From assembly GCA_046294345.1 (NCBI GenBank), contig JBKBJT010000004.1, forward strand, positions 1-64,000: 64,000 nucleotides of DNA, read 5' to 3'. Source of the DNA: Ferrovibrio sp046294345. GTDB taxonomy: Bacteria > Pseudomonadota > Alphaproteobacteria > Ferrovibrionales > Ferrovibrionaceae. A model generated the notes under the pieces. The model saw only the letters and a list, made by a program, of their open reading frames with translations, made no database searches and was not told the origin of the DNA. Of this stretch, positions 49,976 through 58,664 are shown piece after piece; position 1 is the stretch's first letter, and each line of letters starts with the position of its first letter. The position numbers and the translations under genes were made by a program.

Positions 49976-50509
49976 CTAGGCGGAAGCGGACTGGCGGTTC
50001 CACGGCATCAGGGCCAGCAGGCGGGCCATGCCGCAGAAGCCGGTCAGGCCGTCGAGCAGCAGCCCGGCGCCGACAAAACCGCTGAGCAGTATAAATTCGG
50101 GTGCGACGTGCCAGGCCAGAATGGCGCCGGCCAAGGCGAGGCTGCCGGCGATCAAGTGCACCTGGCGCTGCAGCGGCAGCGGCTTGGCCGGCGCGGTTTG
50201 CACCGGCAGGCCGGCGCGCTTCCACGCATTCACACCGCCATCCAGCACGTACGCATTACGGAAGCCTTTAGCCAGCAGGCGGCTTGCCGCCATCGTGGTG
50301 CGGGCGCCGCTGCGGCAGGTGAATACCGCCGTCTGGCGGCGGCTGTCGGGGAAATCGTGACGGTCGATGGAGCCCAGAGGCACCAGCTGTGCGCCTTCGA
50401 TATGTTCGTGGGCGAATTCGCGCGGGCTGCGGATGTCGATCAGCACGACTTCACCAGCCTGCATCTTCTGTTGCAGCTTGCGGGGATCGATCTTGCGCAG
50501 GGTCGTCAT
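49976..50509 (-). CDS. Rhodanese fused to DUF2892 membrane domain
   Basis: 177 aa: rhodanese domain (about 10-105) with catalytic TCRSGARTTMAA loop, then two helices of a DUF2892/YgaP-type tail (about 115-160: LAGAILAWHVAPEFILLSGF). Membrane-tethered sulfurtransferase, moving sulfane sulfur from persulfide to sulfite to give thiosulfate, or to a thiol. Sits between the repressor and the dioxygenase. Confidence 0.93.
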   Translation of the reverse strand: MTTLRKIDPRKLQQKMQAGEVVLIDIRSPREFAHEHIEGAQLVPLGSIDRHDFPDSRRQTAVFTCRSGARTTMAASRLLAKGFRNAYVLDGGVNAWKRAGLPVQTAPAKPLPLQRQVHLIAGSLALAGAILAWHVAPEFILLSGFVGAGLLLDGLTGFCGMARLLALMPWNRQSASA

Positions 50510-50525
50510 GCTTACTCTCGCTTCT

Positions 50526-50840
50526 TCAGCAGGTCGGTTTGCAGAACTGCTCGTAGAGCAGGCGGATCAGGGGTTCGATGCGCGGATCGGCCAGGCGGTA
50601 ATAGATGGTCTGGCCCTCGCGGCGGGTTTCCACCAGGCCGTCCTGCCGCAGGCGGTTCAGGTGCTGCGACAGGGCCGACTGACTCAAGCCCACCACATCG
50701 GCGAGGATGCCGACCGAGCGTTCGCCTTCCATCAGCTGGCACAGGGTCAGCAGGCGCTTCTCGTTGGCGATGTTGCGAAGGAAGTGACTGGCCTGGGCCG
50801 CGCTTGCGGTCAGTCGGTCGAGATCGACGGGGGCGGGCAT
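50526..50840 (-). CDS. sqrR: ArsR-family persulfide-sensing repressor (SqrR/BigR type)
   Basis: 104 aa from ATG 50840 (AAGGAG 9 nt upstream). ArsR winged HTH: VGLSQSALSQHLNRLRQDGL. Cys34 (LLTLCQLM) and Cys100 (YEQFCKPTC) are 66 residues apart, the spacing of the redox pair in SqrR (41 and 107); a third Cys104 ends the chain. The pair forms a tetrasulfide with persulfide in SqrR and releases DNA. It lies inside the operon, 13 nt after the RND gene, so it is autoregulated. Confidence 0.9.
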   Translation of the reverse strand: MPAPVDLDRLTASAAQASHFLRNIANEKRLLTLCQLMEGERSVGILADVVGLSQSALSQHLNRLRQDGLVETRREGQTIYYRLADPRIEPLIRLLYEQFCKPTC

Positions 50841-50853
50841 CGCGATGGGCTCC

Positions 50854-53800
50854 TTATGACTGCTGCGGTTCGCCACGCAGCCACAGATAGATAGCGGGGA
50901 TGACCAGCACGGTCAGCAGCGAACTGGAGGTCAGGCCGAACAGCATGCTCACCGCCAGGCCCTGGAAGATCGGGTCGGCCAGGATGAAGGCGGCGCCGAT
51001 CATGGCCGCAGCGGCGGTCAGGAAGATCGGCTTGAAACGCGTGGCGCCGGCATCCAGCAGCACCTGGCGCAGCGGGGCGTCGCCCTGCCGGCGCTCGCGG
51101 ATGAAATCGATCAGCAGGATCGAATTGCGCACCACGATGCCGGCGAGTGCGATGAAGCCGATCATCGAGGTAGCGGTGAAGGCCGCGCCGGTCAGCCAGT
51201 GGCCCAGCATGACGCCGATCATGGTGAGCGGCACCGGCACCAGGACCAGCAGGGGCAGCTTGAAGCTGCGGAACTGTGCGACCACCAGCAGATAGATGCC
51301 GAGCAGCGCGACGATGAAGGCGCCGCCCATGTCGCGGAAGGTGACGTACGTGACTTCCCATTCGCCGTCCCAGAGCAGACTGGTGACGGATTCATCCTTC
51401 GGCTGGCCGGCATAGCGGGTCGCCGGTTTTGGCAGGCTGCCCCAGTCATGGGCATCGATGGCGTCGGCCACGGCCAGCATGCCGTAGATCGGGGCCTCGT
51501 AGGCGCCAGCCAGATCGGCTGTCACCATTTCGGCGTAATGGCCGTCGCGGCGATAGATCGGGAAAGAGGCGGGCTCACGCTGGATGCGCACCACGTCGCC
51601 CAGTTCGACCAGCCGGCCGTCGCGGGTCGGCACCGGCGTGGCGAGCAGTTTTTCGCTCAGGAAGCGTTCGCTCCGCGGCAGGCTCAGGCTGATCTCGATC
51701 GGACTGATGCCATGGCCGCGATGGGAATAGCCGATGCGGCGGCCATTCAGCAGCGAAGACAATGTCTCGTAAAGCTCGACTTCCTCGACACGATGGAATT
51801 CCAGATTCTCCTGGTCGACCAGGAAACGCACGCGTTCGCTCTGGATGCCGAAGCTGTCGTCGTCATCGACGATGAAATCAATCTTGCGGAAAAGTTTGCG
51901 CACTTCGGCTGCCACGGCACGGCGTGTTTCGGCATCGGGGCCGTAAATTTCGGCCAGCAGGGTGGCCATCACCGGCGGACCGGGCGGCACTTCCACAACT
52001 TTCAGCGAACCGCCCGGTGGCAGTTGAAGGCCGGCGAGACGCTTGCGGATGTCGAGGGCAATTTCATGACTGTTGCGGTCGCGCTCGGCCTTGGGCACCA
52101 GGTTGACCTGCAGGTCGCCCTGCCAGGGCTGGCTGCGGAAGAAGTAATGCCGCACCAGGCCATTGAAGTTGAATGGCGCCGCGGTGCCGGCCTGGCTCTG
52201 GATGTCCTTCAGCTCGGGCAGGTCGGCCAGCCGCGCCACTGCCTCGCCCAGCAGGATATCGGTCTGCTCCAGGCTGCTGGAACGTGGCAGGTCGAGCATC
52301 ACCTGCATCTCTGACTTGTTGTCGAAAGGCAGCAGCTTCACGGTGACCGACTTGGTATAGAACAGCACCAGCGACAGCATGGTGAGCCCGCCGACGATCA
52401 GCACGAAATTGCGCGCCTGCTTTGGCGTGGTGAGAATACGTTCGGCCACGCGCAGATACAGGCGGGCCAGGATGCCACCATGCTCGTCGTGGGACGCAGC
52501 ATGGCCGCCGCCGGTCTTGTGGCCGCCCAGCTTCAGCATCAGCCAGGGCGTGACGGTGAAGGCAACGGCCAGCGAGAACAGCATCGCGGCCGAAGCATTG
52601 GCCGGGATCGGCGCCATGTAAGGACCCATCATACCCGAGACGAACATCATCGGCAGCAGGGCCACGATAATGGTGAAGGTGGCAACGATGGTCGGGTTGC
52701 CCACCTCGGCTACCGCTTCGATGGCGGTGGTGAGACGGTCGCGCAGGCTGTCCTTGTGCCAGTGGCGCACGATGTTCTCGATCACCACGATGGCATCGTC
52801 GACCAGGATGCCGATGGAGAAGATCAGCGCGAACATGCTGACGCGGTTGATGGTGTAGCCCATCAGCCAGGCGGCAAAGAAGGTGAGCAGGATGGTGGCG
52901 GGGATCACCACCAGCACCACCAGGCCCTCGCGCCAGCCCAGGAACACCGCCAGCAGGCCGACGATGGAAACCGAGGCCAGGATCAGGTGGAACAGCAGTT
53001 CGTCGGCCTTTTCGGCGGCGGTTTCGCCGTAATTGCGGGTGATGGAAAGCTCGACGCCCTTGGGCAGGATGGTGGTTTTCAGGATCTCGATCTGGCGGAT
53101 GATGTCATCGGCGATCACCACGGCATTGCTGCCTGCCTTTTTTGCGATGGCGACGCTCACCGCCGGAACGCGCTCCATCTCGCCGTCAGCGCCACGCTTC
53201 CACGTCCAGGTATAATGGGTGATCGGCGCGCCATCGGCCGAGATGCGGGCCACGTCTTCCAGATAGACCGGACGGCCATCCAGCGTGGTGACCAGCAGCA
53301 GGTTGATATCCGGTCCGCCTTGCAGGGTCTGGCCGATGATGGCGGGCAGGGTGCCGCCGCGATCCAGCAGTGGCTCGGCGCGAAAAGAGCGGTTGGCACC
53401 GGTCAACTTCTCGACCAGTTGATTCAACGACACGCCATACAGCGAAAGCTTTTCCGGGTCGGGTTCGATGCGGATCTGGTCGGCGCGACCGCCGACGATG
53501 AAGGTCTTGCCGACATTGTCGATCTTCATCGCCTCGCGCGACAGGTTGGCGGCGATATTGTACAGGCCGTTGTCGTTCAGGCGGGCCGGGTTGCCGGCAG
53601 TCGGCGTCAGCGTCACGACCACGATGGGAACGTCGTTGATGCCATGGCCGATGATCAGCGGCTCGGGGATGCCGACCGGAATGCGGCTCAGGTTGGCGCG
53701 CACCTCGCTGTGTACGCGCAAGAGGGCGCTGTCCTGCTCGAAACCGGTCTTGAACCGCGCGGTGACCATCACGCGGTCGTCCTCGCTGTTCGAATAGATG

Positions 53801-54051
53801 TGGTCGACGCCGTCGATGGCCTTGATGATTTCTTCCAGCGGTCGGGTGACCAGTTCGACGGCATCCTCGGCTTTCAGGCCGTCGGCGCTGACGACGATAT
53901 CCACCATCGGCACGCTGATCTGCGGCTCTTCCTCGCGGGGCAGCACGGCCAGGGCCAGGCCGCCGATGGCGAGAGAAAAAATCAGGAATAGCGGGGTGAG
54001 CGGCGATGCGATGAAGCTACGCGCAATCGCGCCGGACAGGCCGAGCTTCAT
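50854..54051 (-). CDS. RND efflux permease within the sulfide operon
   Basis: 1065 aa, HAE1/CzcA-like. Twelve-helix layout with TM4 proton-relay GILVDDAIVVIENIVRH (Asp-Asp), large periplasmic loops after helices 1 and 7, and APIYGMLAVADAI, GDVVRIQREPAS as porter/funnel features. Substrate not determinable: organic compound, metal or low-molecular thiol adduct are all possible. Overlaps the adaptor gene by ATGA. Confidence 0.93.
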   Translation of the reverse strand: MKLGLSGAIARSFIASPLTPLFLIFSLAIGGLALAVLPREEEPQISVPMVDIVVSADGLKAEDAVELVTRPLEEIIKAIDGVDHIYSNSEDDRVMVTARFKTGFEQDSALLRVHSEVRANLSRIPVGIPEPLIIGHGINDVPIVVVTLTPTAGNPARLNDNGLYNIAANLSREAMKIDNVGKTFIVGGRADQIRIEPDPEKLSLYGVSLNQLVEKLTGANRSFRAEPLLDRGGTLPAIIGQTLQGGPDINLLLVTTLDGRPVYLEDVARISADGAPITHYTWTWKRGADGEMERVPAVSVAIAKKAGSNAVVIADDIIRQIEILKTTILPKGVELSITRNYGETAAEKADELLFHLILASVSIVGLLAVFLGWREGLVVLVVIPATILLTFFAAWLMGYTINRVSMFALIFSIGILVDDAIVVIENIVRHWHKDSLRDRLTTAIEAVAEVGNPTIVATFTIIVALLPMMFVSGMMGPYMAPIPANASAAMLFSLAVAFTVTPWLMLKLGGHKTGGGHAASHDEHGGILARLYLRVAERILTTPKQARNFVLIVGGLTMLSLVLFYTKSVTVKLLPFDNKSEMQVMLDLPRSSSLEQTDILLGEAVARLADLPELKDIQSQAGTAAPFNFNGLVRHYFFRSQPWQGDLQVNLVPKAERDRNSHEIALDIRKRLAGLQLPPGGSLKVVEVPPGPPVMATLLAEIYGPDAETRRAVAAEVRKLFRKIDFIVDDDDSFGIQSERVRFLVDQENLEFHRVEEVELYETLSSLLNGRRIGYSHRGHGISPIEISLSLPRSERFLSEKLLATPVPTRDGRLVELGDVVRIQREPASFPIYRRDGHYAEMVTADLAGAYEAPIYGMLAVADAIDAHDWGSLPKPATRYAGQPKDESVTSLLWDGEWEVTYVTFRDMGGAFIVALLGIYLLVVAQFRSFKLPLLVLVPVPLTMIGVMLGHWLTGAAFTATSMIGFIALAGIVVRNSILLIDFIRERRQGDAPLRQVLLDAGATRFKPIFLTAAAAMIGAAFILADPIFQGLAVSMLFGLTSSSLLTVLVIPAIYLWLRGEPQQS

Positions 54052-55046
54052 GGCGTGACCAGGACGTCGCCGGCCTTGAGGCCCGAGAGCACTTCAATGC
54101 CTTCCGGCATGGTCTGGCCGATCTGGACCACCACTTCGCTGCCATCCTTCAGGCGCACCAGCGACACGCCGAAACGGTAGATCACGTATTCCGGCGGCAC
54201 CAGGATGGCCTGGCGTTTGCCGGCGGCAACCCAGACGCTGGTGCGTTCGCCGACGAAGAAATCGCCCAGCCCCTGCGCGCTGACATCGGCGATCACGCGA
54301 CCGCGGTCGAGCTGGGGATAGACCAGCACGACTTCGCCTTCGCCCAGGCCCTGTTCGCCGGTACCCAGGCCACGGGTGCCAACCAGCACCTTTTCGCCGG
54401 CCTTGAGGAAGCGGGCATGGCGTTCGGGCAGCATCATGCGCAGCACGTAGCGGCCGACCGCGATCTCGGCAATCGGTTCGCCGGGCTGCACGACAGTGCC
54501 CGTCGTAACCAGCGTTTTCAGGATACGGCCGCTTTCCGGCGCCAGCACGGCACCCTCGACGGCCTGCTGTTCGATCACGGCGCGTTCGGCGCGCAGCGCG
54601 GCGGCCTCGTTGTTGGCTGCTTCATAGGCGGCCCGGGTCTGGTCGGCGCGGGCTTTGGTGCCGACGCCCTTCTGCAGCAGGTCTTCGGCCCGCTTCAGTT
54701 CGATCTCGGCGAGCTGGCGCTGCGCCTGCGCCGCCTTGATGCGGGCATCGATGGCGTTGAGGCGGGGTGTCAGCTTGGGATCCACCACCAGGGCCAAGTG
54801 CTGGCCGGTGGTGACGGCATCGCCCTCACGCACCTCCAGCCTGGCGATGGTGCCGCCGATGCGGCTGCGGGCCTGGGTATTGTCGACGCTTTCGACGGTG
54901 GCGAACACCATCTTGCGGTCGACCACCTCGCGCGGTTCGACCGTGAAGTCGGCCGCCCGTACCGGCAGGGCCGCCAGCAGCAGGCCGGCGGTCAGCGCGG
55001 TCAAGAAAACGGCCTTGCGGCGATATGCGATCCCAAGCACTGACAC
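54048..55046 (-). CDS. RND periplasmic adaptor subunit
   Basis: 332 aa with a signal peptide (TALTAGLLLAALPVRAADF). A lipoyl/barrel-sandwich half-motif (RIGGTIARLEVREGDAVTTG) begins near 65; the hairpin coiled coil (about 95-160: AQRQLAEIELKRAEDLLQKG) is followed by the second half and beta-barrel. Bridges the RND permease and an outer-membrane channel, whose gene is absent here. GTG start 55046 with GGAG upstream. Confidence 0.92.
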   Translation of the reverse strand: MSVLGIAYRRKAVFLTALTAGLLLAALPVRAADFTVEPREVVDRKMVFATVESVDNTQARSRIGGTIARLEVREGDAVTTGQHLALVVDPKLTPRLNAIDARIKAAQAQRQLAEIELKRAEDLLQKGVGTKARADQTRAAYEAANNEAAALRAERAVIEQQAVEGAVLAPESGRILKTLVTTGTVVQPGEPIAEIAVGRYVLRMMLPERHARFLKAGEKVLVGTRGLGTGEQGLGEGEVVLVYPQLDRGRVIADVSAQGLGDFFVGERTSVWVAAGKRQAILVPPEYVIYRFGVSLVRLKDGSEVVVQIGQTMPEGIEVLSGLKAGDVLVTP

Positions 55047-55059
55047 CTGTCTGCTCCGC

Positions 55060-55263
55060 TTACTTGAAGGCGCAGCCGGGCTGGCGGCCGGTCAGCTTCA
55101 GGATCATCGCCAGCGGGCAGAAGCCGGTGAAGGCCGCCTGCAGCATATTGGCGCCGACGAAAGCGGTCAGCCACAGCCAGTTCAGGTTGTGATACTGCGA
55201 CAGGGCCAGGCTGGCGAGGATAACAATGCCGGCAAAGGCGAAAACCATGCGGTCGATGTTCAT
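55060..55263 (-). CDS. DUF2892-family small membrane protein
   Basis: 67 aa, two helices (about 5-25 and 28-48), with DRMVFAFAGIVILASLALSQ and FTGFCPLAMILKLTG, the YgaP-tail/DUF2892 pattern with conserved Cys. First gene of the operon. Homologous to the rhodanese-attached tail at 49976, so this locus has two such modules. Confidence 0.93.
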   Translation of the reverse strand: MNIDRMVFAFAGIVILASLALSQYHNLNWLWLTAFVGANMLQAAFTGFCPLAMILKLTGRQPGCAFK

Positions 55264-55283
55264 GACGGGCTCCGGGGTTTAGT

Positions 55284-55322
55284 TAATTTAGTAGTTGCTA
55301 ATTTAGTAAATACGAATATATA
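55284..55322. promoter_or_regulatory. Shared divergent promoter/operator of the sulfide locus
   Basis: TAATTTAGTA is repeated exactly at 55284-55293 and 55299-55308 (15-bp period); TTAGTAGTTGCTAA across them is an imperfect dyad, an AT-rich arrangement as expected for SqrR/BigR. On the plus strand TTGCTA (55295-55300), 16 nt, TATATA (55317-55322) makes a promoter for 55392 overlapping the repeats, so one repressor could shut both directions. Confidence 0.65.
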
Positions 55323-55391
55323 TGTCAACGCAGCAGATGGACATTTTTGCTCATGTGTCTATCTCCATGAAAGACAAGGAGAATTGAAGCG

Positions 55392-56003
55392 ATGGCGCAG
55401 GATTTCTGGGATAACCGCTTCTCCGGACCGGATTACCTGTTCGGCACCGAGCCGAATGCCTTCCTGCAAAGCCATGGCTTCCGCCTGCCTGCGAAAGGGC
55501 GTGCCCTGGCTGTGGCCGACGGCGAGGGGCGGAATGGCGTCTGGCTGGCACGGCAGGGGTTGCAGGTGCATGCCATCGATTTCTCCGGCGTGGCCCTGGA
55601 AAAGGCCCGGCGGCTGGCGGCGAGTCAGGGCGTAACATTGGAAACCGAGCAGGCCGACCTGTCACAATGGGTCTGGCCGGAAGCAGCTTACGACGTGGTG
55701 GCGGCGATTTTTATCCAGTTCGCCAATCCGGAGCTGCGCGCGCGCATTTTCGCCGGCATTCGTCGCGCCCTGAAGCCGGGGGGATTATTGCTTTTGCAGG
55801 GCTATCGGCCTGAGCAGCTGAATTACCGTACCGGCGGGCCGTCCCAAGTGGAGAACCTCTATACTCGCGACCTGCTTGAACAGGCCTTCAAGGACTGGGA
55901 GATCTTGCATCTGGCCTCGCATGACAGTGTTATCCATGAAGGCAGCGGTCATGACGGCATGTCGGCGCTGATCGATCTGGTGGCACGCAAACCGATCAGG
56001 TGA
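55392..56003 (+). CDS. SAM-dependent methyltransferase of the sulfide locus
   Basis: 203 aa, TehB-like fold. MAQDFWDNRFSGPDYLFGTE, GRALAVADGEGRNGVWLARQ (SAM motif with unusual DGEGRNG), VHAIDFSGVALEKARRLAAS. ADGEGRNG in place of GxGxG is common in the TehB/thiopurine S-methyltransferase-like group. S-methylation of sulfide or thiols is a plausible role. AAGGAG before ATG 55392; shares its upstream region with the divergent operon. Confidence 0.85.
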   Translation: MAQDFWDNRFSGPDYLFGTEPNAFLQSHGFRLPAKGRALAVADGEGRNGVWLARQGLQVHAIDFSGVALEKARRLAASQGVTLETEQADLSQWVWPEAAYDVVAAIFIQFANPELRARIFAGIRRALKPGGLLLLQGYRPEQLNYRTGGPSQVENLYTRDLLEQAFKDWEILHLASHDSVIHEGSGHDGMSALIDLVARKPIR

Positions 56004-56051
56004 TTCGCGTGGTGCCGCAACTTCTTCATCAAGCCAGCAGGACAATCTGAC

Positions 56052-56474
56052 ATGAGCACAGCAGCAAAGACCCGCGAAGTTTCGGTCGGCGAAAGCGGTC
56101 TCGGTCCCTACGGGCAGATCATCGTGGCCGGTCGGCATGTGATGGCGGCGGATGAAGCGGAAAGCCTTGGCGGCCGCGATACCGGCCCGGACCCATACGA
56201 GCTGGTGATGTCTGGTCTGGGCGCCTGCACGGCGATGACGATGCGCATGTATGCCGAACGCAAGCAATGGCCGCTGGTCCGCAGCTCGGTGCAGGTGCGG
56301 CACAGCAAGATCACCGGTGCCGACGGCAAACCACTCGACCGGTTCGAACGCGTGATCACCCTGGAAGGCGACCTGAGCGAGGAACAGCGCCAGCGCCTGC
56401 TGGAGATCGCGAATAAATGCCCGGTGCATCAGACGTTGACGCACGGCTCCGAGGTGCAGACGTCGCTGGCCTGA
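56052..56474 (+). CDS. OsmC-family peroxiredoxin-like protein
   Basis: 140 aa: GPDPYELVMSGLGACTAMTM holds the first catalytic Cys (C59) and NKCPVHQTLTHG the second (C123). OsmC/Ohr proteins reduce organic hydroperoxides or polysulfide-type species with two Cys. It follows the methyltransferase by 48 nt on the same strand. Its stop abuts the stop of the YbfB-like gene (TGATCA). Confidence 0.93.
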   Translation: MSTAAKTREVSVGESGLGPYGQIIVAGRHVMAADEAESLGGRDTGPDPYELVMSGLGACTAMTMRMYAERKQWPLVRSSVQVRHSKITGADGKPLDRFERVITLEGDLSEEQRQRLLEIANKCPVHQTLTHGSEVQTSLA

Positions 56475-57632
56475 TCAGTCGATGGCAGGTTTCTGCCGCG
56501 CCGTTGCCGCCAATAGCATGGCGATGAACAAACCAGCCGCGCCCAGGGCAAAGAGCAGGTTATACGAGCCGGTGCGGTCGAAGAGATACGAAAAGGCATA
56601 ACCGACAGCGGCGGATGAGAGCGCGAAGCCGCCGGTGAGCCAGCCCCAGACCTGGCGGTGCGCGGCGAAGCCCACCAGTTCGGCGACGCGACCCGAGGCC
56701 AGCGCCGAAATGCCGGGCGTGAAGGCGCCCACCGTGATGGCCGAAATCGCCAGCGCCACCGGATGTGTGCTGAGCAGGGGTATGGCCACGGCGGCGGATT
56801 TGACCAGCAGCACACCGACAATGCTGCGGTAGAAGCCGAAACGCTCGGCGATCAATCCGGCCAGCAGCGGACCGCACAGCGCGCCGATGCCGAAGAACAC
56901 CCAGAAAAGCCCGCCAACGGCGACGCCGCGGCCCAGGCCGCGCGCGATATAGTCGGCCCAGAACACGGTGTGCGGCACGAAACCGGCGGAATCGATGGTA
57001 TAGGCCGCCAGCAGCAGCGCGACGGGCAGGGTGAAATTGCGCGGTGCCATACCGGTCTGCGTCGGCGCCGCCAAGGGTTCGATCCCCCATTGCCGCCAGG
57101 TCAGAGCCGCCAGCAGCAGGGTGAGCAGGCCGAGGCCAAGCCAGACCGGCATCGGTCCATGGCCGGCCACGGCCGGCACCAGCGTGCCTGAGGCGATCAC
57201 GCCGATGCCGACCCCGGTGAAGACGATGCCGTTGCTGCGCGCCCGATGCGTGGCCGGGGCGCGTGCCAGCATCAGCGGCACGGCCGCCACCATCAGGATG
57301 CCGCCGGTGAAGCCGGCAAGGAAACGCCAGGGCGCGAACCAGACGAAGCCCCAGGGCAGGGCGCAGGCCAGCAGGCTCAGGCCCGTCAGCACCATGGCGC
57401 CGCGGGTGAGTATCGCCACTGGCATCAGGCGTGCGAGCGAAGCGGCCAGCAGACTGCCACCGACATAGCCAGCCAGATTGGTGGCGCCCAGATAGGCGGC
57501 ATCGGCGGCGCTGAGCCAATCGCGTTCGATGAGAACGGGGATCAGCGGGGTATAGCCGAACCGTGCGAAACCGATGCCGACCAGAAGTGCGCAGAGCCCG
57601 GCCAGGGCGCCGTGCCAGACAGGATTGATCAT
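56475..57632 (-). CDS. YbfB/YjiJ-family MFS transporter
   Basis: 385 aa, 12 helices. ALLVGIGFARFGYTPLIPVL at the start is the YbfB/YjiJ signature (FARF(G/A)YTP(L/M)IP). Exporter or importer of unknown substrate. Stands alone, its stop touching that of the OsmC gene; a hairpin terminator at 57655 separates it from the upstream gene. Confidence 0.92.
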   Translation of the reverse strand: MINPVWHGALAGLCALLVGIGFARFGYTPLIPVLIERDWLSAADAAYLGATNLAGYVGGSLLAASLARLMPVAILTRGAMVLTGLSLLACALPWGFVWFAPWRFLAGFTGGILMVAAVPLMLARAPATHRARSNGIVFTGVGIGVIASGTLVPAVAGHGPMPVWLGLGLLTLLLAALTWRQWGIEPLAAPTQTGMAPRNFTLPVALLLAAYTIDSAGFVPHTVFWADYIARGLGRGVAVGGLFWVFFGIGALCGPLLAGLIAERFGFYRSIVGVLLVKSAAVAIPLLSTHPVALAISAITVGAFTPGISALASGRVAELVGFAAHRQVWGWLTGGFALSSAAVGYAFSYLFDRTGSYNLLFALGAAGLFIAMLLAATARQKPAID

Positions 57633-57654
57633 GGAAACTGCAGGCCAAAAGAAC

Positions 57655-57683
57655 GGGCCGGCATGTTAACCCGATGCCGGCCC
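57655..57683 (-). terminator. Hairpin terminator after the AsmA-like gene
   Basis: GGGCCGGCAT (57655-57664) and ATGCCGGCCC (57674-57683), perfect 10-bp stem, 9-nt loop. In the minus-strand sense it follows the 57742 gene and is trailed by GTTCTTTT, a weak U tract, so intrinsic termination is likely. Confidence 0.75.
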
Positions 57684-57741
57684 ATCGACGACCATTGTCG
57701 CCATATCATTTGGCGATGGCTCTTATGCGTTTTCGGCTTGG

Positions 57742-58542
57742 CTATTTTCCCAGCAGGCCTTTCAGCTTGTCGGTCGCGCCACCGGCCGCGCCGCCCGCCG
57801 CGCCGCCGATGGCGCCGGCGGGGTCCTTCAGCAGGTTGCCGAGTTGTTTCTGCAATTCGCCGGTGGCCACGCGTGAGGCCTGGGCGCTGATCGTGCCGAG
57901 CACCTTTTCGGCCACCTCGGCCGGGGTGGCGCCATTGCTGCCCTTGCCGATATCCTTCAACTGGATGGTGGGCAGGCTGGCCGAGATGACGCGGCCCTGC
58001 AATGCCGCATGGCTGGCGGCGATTTTGCCATCGCGGATCACCAGGTTTTCGATGATCACCTTGCGCTCGGGCTGCTTGCTGGCTTCGCCGCCCGTCGATG
58101 CCGAGCCGGCTTTTGGTTCGGTCTGGCCGCCGCCGAATTTAGCCGCATAAGCCTGCACGTTTTTCTGGATGGTTTCCAGATTGCCGCCGCTGCTGGCATA
58201 TTCATAGCTGATCGATGGCTGGATGATCTGCACGTCCTTGATGATGATCGGGTTGGATTGCAGGCTGCCAATATCCAGCGTCACGCGGATATCGCCCAAT
58301 GAGATTGCCTCCGCGCCGCTGAAGCCCTTGGGATTGCCGACCACCAGACCGCTGAGGCTGCCGCTACCCGAGGTGGGTTTGAGTTCGACTGATTTCAGAG
58401 TCACGCGTGTCTGGGTCGCTTCCGAGCCATAACGCTCGATCACCGCCTTAACCAGACTGTCAAGATTGGAGGCGAAGTAATAGGCCGCGCCAGCAATGGC
58501 GAGCACGACGATGGCCAGGGCCAGTGCGATTTTCTTGATCAT
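57742..58542 (-). CDS. Membrane-anchored AsmA/DUF748-like protein
   Basis: 266 aa. N-terminal anchor MIKKIALALAIVVLAIAGAA; mature part shows TRVTLKSVELKPTSGSGSLS, VGNPKGFSGAEAISLGDIRV and IIIKDVQIIQPSISYEYASS, the repeated beta-strand style of AsmA-like/DUF748 proteins that sit in the periplasm. Gly/Ala-rich C-terminus GAAGGAAGGAT. Start 58542 with GGAAGG; a 23-residue longer form lacks a site. Confidence 0.75.
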   Translation of the reverse strand: MIKKIALALAIVVLAIAGAAYYFASNLDSLVKAVIERYGSEATQTRVTLKSVELKPTSGSGSLSGLVVGNPKGFSGAEAISLGDIRVTLDIGSLQSNPIIIKDVQIIQPSISYEYASSGGNLETIQKNVQAYAAKFGGGQTEPKAGSASTGGEASKQPERKVIIENLVIRDGKIAASHAALQGRVISASLPTIQLKDIGKGSNGATPAEVAEKVLGTISAQASRVATGELQKQLGNLLKDPAGAIGGAAGGAAGGATDKLKGLLGK

Positions 58543-58664
58543 GGCGGTGTCCTTCCCGTTATCCCTCACCTGTTGATTTACATTATCCGCCCGCGGGGCC
58601 GGCAGCGGCAACCGCTTTGTGCCAGCGACTAGCCATGCCCGGGGAATCTGGCTAAAGTCCGGAC

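Noticed and set aside
52480..53991. 503-codon plus-strand frame opposite the RND permease
   Set aside because: Asp/His/Gln-rich antisense composition; the permease is unambiguous.
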